Shown: positions 58,817 through 64,000 of the stretch, piece after piece | How the letters are laid out: every line of letters begins with the position of its first letter | How positions within the stretch are numbered: the first letter of the stretch is position 1 | Source of the DNA: Bacteroidota bacterium | GTDB lineage: Bacteria; Bacteroidota; Bacteroidia; Bacteroidales; Bacteroidaceae | Length of the DNA stretch: 64,000 bases | Direction of reading: 5' to 3' | Assembly: GCA_023425865.1 (NCBI GenBank) | Contig: JAFABV010000095.1 | Coordinates: 1 to 64,000 of the forward strand | Notes under the pieces: generated by a model | Told to the model about the DNA's origin: nothing | The model's database searches: none | Seen by the model: the letters and a program-made list of their open reading frames with translations, nothing else | Position numbers and translations under genes: made by a program

Positions 58817-58902
58817 ATTTCCGTGTCTTCCGTGGGGCCGAAGCGCCCCCTCCGCTGTGTCAAGTGGTGAGCTTAATTTCCGAAAATTCCGTGTCTTCCG
58901 TG
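58817..58902 (+). repeat. Right flank repeats of the GxxExxY module
   Basis: Two copies of TTTCCGTGTCTTCCGTG or ATTCCGTGTCTTCCGTG, at 58817-58834 and 58885-58902. They are inverted relative to the GACACGGA string at 58264-58271. Confidence 0.75.
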
Positions 58903-58940
58903 TTAAAAAAAGACGCGATACTCATCGGAAAATCCGTGGT

Positions 58941-60929
58941 TCACCGGTGCAGGATGAGGGCCGACTGGCCGTTCACGGTCACCGTGCCGCCCTGCATGGT
59001 CTCCAAGCCGCGCTCGTTGATTTCGCCATCGCAGGCCACCACCGTATAGTTGCCCTCGGGGATGGTCAGGGTGGTGGCGTCCTTGTTGCCGTTGAGCACC
59101 ACGATGATGTTGCTCCAGCTGTCGATGCCCTCAAGGTTTTCGAGCGCAAAGGCCACCGTGCACGGCTTGGTGTCGAGGAAGCGCAGGTGCTGTCGAACCT
59201 TGTCGGCACTGCCCAGGTGGAATGCCGGATGGTTCTTTTTCAGTGCGATGAGGTTTTTATAGTAACTATACACCTGCGGATAGCGCTTGAGGTTGTCCCA
59301 GTCGAGGTGGTTCACCTCGTCGGGCGACTTGTAACTGTTGTGTACCCCCTTCTTGTCGCGCAGCATCTCCTCGCCACTGAGGATGAACGGCACACCCTGC
59401 GAGGTGAATACGGCAGTCTGTGCCAGCAGGTCGAGACGAATGAGCTCGGCCTCGCTGATGCCGGGTATCGACGCGCGCAGGCGGTCGGTGAGACACATGT
59501 CGTCGTGGCAGCTCACATAGCTGATCTGCTGCGTGGGCTCGAGCGTCCACGGCTTCTTGCTGTAGTTCACACGGCCCATGTCTACCTGCGGATGGTCAAT
59601 GCCACCCACGATGCCATACTTCAGGCTCTCCTCCTCGCCGGGCAGTCCGGCCAGAAAGGCCCCCTTGGTGTCGTCGCTGAACGGACCGCGCAAGGCGTCG
59701 CGCATGTCGTCGCTGAAGGCGGCGATGCCCGGCAGCTGCGGCATGTTGGCCTTTACGGCCAGCTGCTCGGTGGGCAGGGCACACTGTCCGGCGCTCCATC
59801 CCTCGCCGTAGATGAATATCGAGGGGTCGATGCGGTTCATCTCGGCGCGCACGAGGTTCATGGTCTCGATGTCGTGAACCCCCATGAGGTCTACGCGGAA
59901 GCCGTCGATGTGGTACTCTTTTACCCAGTATTTCATGCTCTGAAGCATAAACTCACGCGTGAGCGGCCGCTCCGAGGCCGTCTCGTTGCCGCAGGCCGTG
60001 CCGTCGCTGGGCTTGCCGTCGGCCTTGAAACGGTAGTAGGCGTCGGGGAATGTGCGCTGGAAGGCGCTGCCGTTGATGTCGAAGGTGTGGTTGTAGACCA
60101 CGTCGAGAAACACCTTGATGCCCGCCTTGTGCAAGGCCTGCACCATCTCCTTGAACTCACGGATGCGGGTCACGGGGTTATAGGGGTCGGTGGCATACGA
60201 GCCTTCGGGCACGTTGTAGTTGAGCGGGTCGTAGCCCCAGTTGTACTGCGGCTCGCTGAGACGGCTCTCGTCAACCGAGGCATAGTCGAACGAGGGCAGG
60301 ATATGCACCGCCGTGATGCCCAGGTCTTTGAGGTAACTGATGGCCTTGGGCTCGGTGAGCGCGAGGAACTTGCCCTTGTGGTTGAGGCCCGACGACGCGT
60401 CGATGGAGAAGTCGCGGTGGTGCATTTCATAGATGACGAGGTCACCAGTGCCTGTGGTGGGGCGCACGTCGTGCTCCCAGCCTGCGGGGTTGGTGGCGCT
60501 CAGGTCGATGATGGCACCACGCCTGCCGTTGACACCCACGGCCTTGGCAAATACACCGGGCGTCTCGCCATAGGGCACCGCTGCGTTGCCTTTCGTGTCG
60601 GCGAGTACCTCGGCGGGTGTGGTGACAGACGGTTGGGCAGTCACTTCAAAGGTGTAGAACTTACCCTTGAGGTCGCCCTTGAGGGTGAGTTGCCAACTGT
60701 CAGTGCCCACCCGCTTCATCTTTTTCACCTTCACTGCCTTGGTGGGCGAAACATAGTCAGTGTCGTATACGCGCACCACCACCTGCCGTGCCGCTGAGGG
60801 AGCGGCGAGACGGAAGGTGGTTTGCTGCGGTGTATAGGTCACCTCATCGAAGTTGTGGGTCTGCGCTGTCATCGGTTGCAAAAGTGTTAGCGTGGCGAAC
60901 AGCGTCGCGAGGATAGGATATTTAGCCAT
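58941..60929 (-). CDS. Type I pullulanase, GH13
   Basis: A 662-residue enzyme with signal peptide (LATLFATLTLLQPMTAQ). The hallmark YNWGYDPLNYNVPEG of type I pullulanases is at about residue 230; other GH13 motifs are VFLDVVYNHT, the nucleophile in GFRVDLMGVHD, the acid in IYGEGWSAG and YVSCHDDMCL. It cleaves alpha-1,6 branches of starch or glycogen. It carries an N-terminal beta-sandwich (residues about 25-130). The chosen ATG is 31 bases after the susB stop; the longer frame that runs into susB is rejected. GxxExxY follows downstream. Confidence 0.93.
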   Translation of the reverse strand: MAKYPILATLFATLTLLQPMTAQTHNFDEVTYTPQQTTFRLAAPSAARQVVVRVYDTDYVSPTKAVKVKKMKRVGTDSWQLTLKGDLKGKFYTFEVTAQPSVTTPAEVLADTKGNAAVPYGETPGVFAKAVGVNGRRGAIIDLSATNPAGWEHDVRPTTGTGDLVIYEMHHRDFSIDASSGLNHKGKFLALTEPKAISYLKDLGITAVHILPSFDYASVDESRLSEPQYNWGYDPLNYNVPEGSYATDPYNPVTRIREFKEMVQALHKAGIKVFLDVVYNHTFDINGSAFQRTFPDAYYRFKADGKPSDGTACGNETASERPLTREFMLQSMKYWVKEYHIDGFRVDLMGVHDIETMNLVRAEMNRIDPSIFIYGEGWSAGQCALPTEQLAVKANMPQLPGIAAFSDDMRDALRGPFSDDTKGAFLAGLPGEEESLKYGIVGGIDHPQVDMGRVNYSKKPWTLEPTQQISYVSCHDDMCLTDRLRASIPGISEAELIRLDLLAQTAVFTSQGVPFILSGEEMLRDKKGVHNSYKSPDEVNHLDWDNLKRYPQVYSYYKNLIALKKNHPAFHLGSADKVRQHLRFLDTKPCTVAFALENLEGIDSWSNIIVVLNGNKDATTLTIPEGNYTVVACDGEINERGLETMQGGTVTVNGQSALILHR

Positions 60930-60960
60930 AGGTGTTTGGACTGTGGATAGGGGGTGAGGA

Positions 60961-63114
60961 TTACTGTGCCATGAGCGACACGGCGAAACCGCCGCCGCGA
61001 GCCATGTTGAGCTTGAGCACATCGCCGCTCTTGACGGTCTTGCGGGTGATGGTGTAGGCCTTGGGATTCTTCTCGTAGTCGGCATTCTTGGCGTCGGCAT
61101 AGATGGTGCAGACATACTTGCGGCCCTTGTCGAGGAAGTCGAGCTTCACCACACTCTTGTGACCGTTCTCGTCGCACTTGCCGCCGATAAACCAGTTGTC
61201 GGTACCCTTGGCCTTGCGTGCCACGGTGATATAGTCGCCTGGCTCAGCCTCAAGATAGCGCGAGTCGTCCCAGTCGCAGGCCACGTCGCGTATGAACTGG
61301 AAGGCGTCGTCGTACTTGGCGTAGTTCTCAGGCAGGTCGGCCACCATCTGCAGCGGACTGTACATGGTGACGTAAAGTGCGAGCTGTCCCACGAGTGTGG
61401 TGTGTATGTAGTTGGGGTTGTCGCTCCAGGTGCTGAGCTGCGTCTCGAGTATACCCGGCGTGTAATCCATCGGGCCGCCTTGCAGACGCGTGAAGGGCAG
61501 CACCACCGTATGGTCGGGGCGGTTGCCGCCGAAGGCCTCATACTCGGTGCCGCGGGCGCTCTCATTGCCCACCATGTTGGGCCAGGTGCGGCACAGACCC
61601 GTGGGGCGCACGGCCTCGTGGCCGTTGACCATGATATGGTGCTTGGCTGCCTCCTTGATATTATAAAGGTAGTGGTTGTTCATCGACTGCGAGTAGTGGT
61701 GGTCGCCCCTGGGGATGATATCGCCCACATAGCCCGTCTTCACGGCGTCGTAGCCATACTTGTTCATCAGCTGGAAGGCCTTCTCCATGTGTCGCTCGTA
61801 GTTTTGCACGCTCGATGAGGTCTCATGGTGCATCATCAGCTTCACGCCCTTGCTGTGGGCATACTCGTTGAGCGCCTTGATATCGAAGTCGGGATAGGGT
61901 GTCACGAAGTCGAACACATCCTGCTTCCAGTGTCCTATCCAGTCTTCCCAGCCCACGTTCCAGCCTTCTACCAGCACCTGCTGCAGGCCGTTCTTGGCGG
62001 CGAAGTCTATATATTTCTTCACGTTCTCGGTGTTGGCGGCATGGCGGCCGTTGGGCTTGGCCTTCGACCAGTCGATCTGTCCCAGCTTCACCGACGAGAA
62101 CTCATCGGTGTAGCTCCATGAGCTCTTGCCCACAATCATCTCCCACCACACACCGCAGTATTTGGTGGGGTGTATCCAGCTGGTGTCCTCTATCTTACAG
62201 GGTTCGTTGAGGTTGAGGATGAGGTGCGACGAGAGCATGTCGCGCGCGTCGTCGCTCACCATCACCGTACGCCATGGACTCTGGCAGGGTGTCTGCAGGT
62301 AGCCCTTCATGCCGGTGGCATCGGGTGTGAGCCACGACTCAAAGACCATGTTCTTGTCGTCGAGGTTGAGATGCATGGTGGCGTAGTCCACACAGGCCGC
62401 CTCATGGATGTTGATGTAGAGTCCGTCTTGCGTTTTCATCTGCAAGGAAGTCTGCACGCCGGTGGGCGAGAATACCGACACCGACGAGTTGCTCCAGTTG
62501 ACCGCGTCGTGGAAACGGCCGCGAATCTCCGACAGGCGCGACTCCTGGGTCTCCTGCTCCTGCGTGTCGTAGTCGCCGGGCAGCCACCAGGCCGTGTGGT
62601 CGCCCGCCATGGCAAACTGGGTGTGCTCTTCCTTGAGGGTGAAGTACACTAAAGAGTCTTGCTGCGGAAACTCGTAGCGCAGTCCCATGCCCTCGTCGTA
62701 GACGCGGAACCGAATGATCATCGTGCGCTTGGTGTCGGGCTGGTCGAGCGTAACCGCCATTTCGTTGTAGTGGTTGCGAATGGCCGCCACCTCGCCCCAC
62801 ACGGGTTTCCAGGTCTCATCGAAGGTGCTGGTCTGCGTGCGTGTCTGTTTGAATCCGTCCATGAGACTGGTCTCACGCAAGCCCTTGGTAGCGTGCTTGT
62901 CTTTGGCCAGTTCGAGTCCCAGGCGCGAGGGCTTTACCACGGCACGCCCCTTATAGCTCATCTCGTAGGTGGGCACACCTCCTTGGGCGAGCGAGAATTT
63001 CAGTCGTACATTGCCGTTGGGCGATGCCACTTCCTGTGCCAAGGCTGCCACGGGCAGTGCCAAGGCCAGCAGCAGGCTTTGCATCCTGCTCCGATAGTTG
63101 CGGTTTATAGTCAT
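60961..63114 (-). CDS. susB: SusB-like GH97 alpha-glucosidase
   Basis: A 717-residue periplasmic enzyme from the ATG at 63114 (another ATG at 63153 would add 13 residues). The signal runs to VAALAQ. The family has an N-terminal super-sandwich, a TIM barrel and a C-terminal sheet. The inverting-type catalytic and calcium residues are present: the Glu in MMHHETSS (E439 of BT3703), the Glu in MVNGHEAVRP (E508) and the Glu in GNESARGTEYEAFGG (E532). It releases glucose from maltodextrins with inversion. Its place between malQ and pullulanase fits a sus-like locus. Confidence 0.95.
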   Translation of the reverse strand: MTINRNYRSRMQSLLLALALPVAALAQEVASPNGNVRLKFSLAQGGVPTYEMSYKGRAVVKPSRLGLELAKDKHATKGLRETSLMDGFKQTRTQTSTFDETWKPVWGEVAAIRNHYNEMAVTLDQPDTKRTMIIRFRVYDEGMGLRYEFPQQDSLVYFTLKEEHTQFAMAGDHTAWWLPGDYDTQEQETQESRLSEIRGRFHDAVNWSNSSVSVFSPTGVQTSLQMKTQDGLYINIHEAACVDYATMHLNLDDKNMVFESWLTPDATGMKGYLQTPCQSPWRTVMVSDDARDMLSSHLILNLNEPCKIEDTSWIHPTKYCGVWWEMIVGKSSWSYTDEFSSVKLGQIDWSKAKPNGRHAANTENVKKYIDFAAKNGLQQVLVEGWNVGWEDWIGHWKQDVFDFVTPYPDFDIKALNEYAHSKGVKLMMHHETSSSVQNYERHMEKAFQLMNKYGYDAVKTGYVGDIIPRGDHHYSQSMNNHYLYNIKEAAKHHIMVNGHEAVRPTGLCRTWPNMVGNESARGTEYEAFGGNRPDHTVVLPFTRLQGGPMDYTPGILETQLSTWSDNPNYIHTTLVGQLALYVTMYSPLQMVADLPENYAKYDDAFQFIRDVACDWDDSRYLEAEPGDYITVARKAKGTDNWFIGGKCDENGHKSVVKLDFLDKGRKYVCTIYADAKNADYEKNPKAYTITRKTVKSGDVLKLNMARGGGFAVSLMAQ

Positions 63115-63216
63115 TATGCTTATGAATAAATGATAGTCGGTACTGTGTATCATGAATCGCGTTCAGCCGCCGTCACGGCTTGATGAGAGCCTTGCACGGG
63201 TCATGCGGCAGGGCGT

Positions 63217-64000
63217 TCACCTGCCGCTCTGGTGCACCAAGTCTTTGATACTCTGCGTAATCTCTTTGTTGGCGGCCAGGTCTTCGATGTAGAGGTGCAT
63301 GCGGTAGCGCCAGTAGTGCCGCGGATTGGCCGGGATGTTGATACGCTCGGCATCGGCGTCGGCCAGACGCACGCGCTCGTTCATGGCTAACCAGTCTTGT
63401 ATGCTCAGCACACAGAGCATGCTGGGCGAGGTGAGCTGGCGCGAGATGATGTCGCGGGCAAGCCATCCGGGCAGCGGATGGGGAGCCGGGCCCTCACGGT
63501 AGAGCATGGAGTTGTAGTAATCCTGCGTGCGCTCGTAGTTTTCGTCCCACCACTGGCGCAGCGTGGCCATGTCGTGCGTGGAGAATGTGCATACCGAGCG
63601 GTAGGGGTTGCGCGAGAGATGGCCGAAGCGCACGTGCGGGTCTTTGGGCATCGACTGGATTTCTAAAGAGAGAATGCGCAGCTCGTTGATCACCCATGGC
63701 ACGCAGTCGGGCACCATGCCGAGGTCTTCGGCACACACCAGCATGCGGGTGGCCTGCACCAGCTTGGGCAGTTTCTTCATGGCCTCGCGATACCAGAACT
63801 GGTTGTTGCGACGATAGAAATAGTCGTTGTACAGGCGGTTGAAAGCGGCCTTGTCGATGTCGTAGAGCGCCTCGTAGGTGAAGTCGAACTGTGCCGAGAT
63901 ACGTGGGTGGAACTTGTTGGGGTCTTTGGTGTCGCGCAAGAATAGCACGTTGGAAATGAGCGAATACAGGCCGTCGCGCAGGTTGACCTCGTCTTGGTTG
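63217..64000 (-). CDS. malQ: 4-alpha-glucanotransferase, GH77 (C-terminal part, cut by window edge)
   Basis: The frame is open through the right edge, reading NQDEVNLRDGLYSLISNVLF before the first in-frame ATG at 63948, so the gene starts outside the window. The visible 260 residues are the C-terminal part of an amylomaltase: AEDLGMVPDCVPWVI has the catalytic-region Glu-Asp pair and CTFSTHDMATLRQWW the conserved His-Asp. MalQ shuffles maltodextrin chains to release glucose in the cytoplasm. It lies upstream of susB in the same leftward run. Confidence 0.93.
   Translation of the reverse strand, partial: NQDEVNLRDGLYSLISNVLFLRDTKDPNKFHPRISAQFDFTYEALYDIDKAAFNRLYNDYFYRRNNQFWYREAMKKLPKLVQATRMLVCAEDLGMVPDCVPWVINELRILSLEIQSMPKDPHVRFGHLSRNPYRSVCTFSTHDMATLRQWWDENYERTQDYYNSMLYREGPAPHPLPGWLARDIISRQLTSPSMLCVLSIQDWLAMNERVRLADADAERINIPANPRHYWRYRMHLYIEDLAANKEITQSIKDLVHQSGR

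Noticed and set aside
58791..60797. A 668-codon rightward frame opposite the pullulanase gene
   Set aside because: It is the complement of a clear GH13 gene; the translation is low in hydrophobic pattern and shows no domain. Long shadow frames are expected in G+C-rich genes.
60930..61115. N-terminal extension of the pullulanase gene into susB
   Set aside because: The extension is in another frame of susB; the later ATG gives a clean signal peptide.

Overview
The window looks like chromosomal DNA from a member of the Bacteroidales, most likely Prevotella in the broad sense. The support is: repeated Bacteroidetes-type promoter boxes (TAnnTTTG a few bases before probable transcript starts), SusC/SusD pairs, a one-protein hybrid two-component sensor, a DUF4290 gene, a MurA with Asp in place of the usual active-site Cys, and G+C-rich genes separated by A+T-rich spacers. 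No tRNA, rRNA or CRISPR array was seen.

Layout. 1-1.8 kb: repeat-rich spacer and two short chromate-transporter-family genes. 1.8-5.7 kb: purL. 5.7-6.8 kb: non-coding, holding a decayed composite repeat that ends in a group II intron 3' end (domains V and VI). 6.8-12.7 kb: a leftward housekeeping operon, tsaB-DUF4290-murA-rimM-dxr-rseP. 12.8-15.1 kb: a divergent rightward group, yicC-gmk-nadD. 15.3-30.6 kb: a complete fructan utilisation locus with the gene content and order of the Bacteroides thetaiotaomicron levan locus (BT1754 to BT1765 type): fructose-type hybrid sensor, susC, susD, DUF4960 surface protein, two GH32 enzymes, a sugar permease and a fructokinase. The susC and permease genes carry the same operator-like element at the same distance from their promoters. 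30.7-34.4 kb: a GH94 phosphorylase and a divergent SBF-type transporter.

34.5-51.4 kb is a cell-surface glycan region: a phosphoethanolamine-transferase-type sulfatase-fold protein, two acyltransferases, a UbiA-HAD-GtrA set that resembles a polyprenyl-phosphoribose pathway, three paralogous polytopic proteins (DUF6080-like), two glycosyltransferases, LicD, an SDR epimerase/dehydratase, an IspD-like cytidylyltransferase and a Wzx-type flippase. This is the least explained and most interesting part. 51.6-54.9 kb: rplM-rpsI-rpsB-tsf with long structured leaders. 55-55.7 kb: a second copy of the composite repeat. 55.8-56.1 kb: a small membrane protein. 56.3 kb to the right edge: a leftward starch locus (malQ, susB, pullulanase, susA) interrupted by a GxxExxY gene flanked by inverted short repeats.

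Working together: the fructan locus would cut, import and phosphorylate fructose under control of its own sensor; the starch genes would turn maltodextrins into glucose; the surface region would build, flip and decorate a lipid-linked glycan. Gene starts were moved downstream where the longest reading frame began with a TTG or GTG lying inside a promoter box or a preceding gene.
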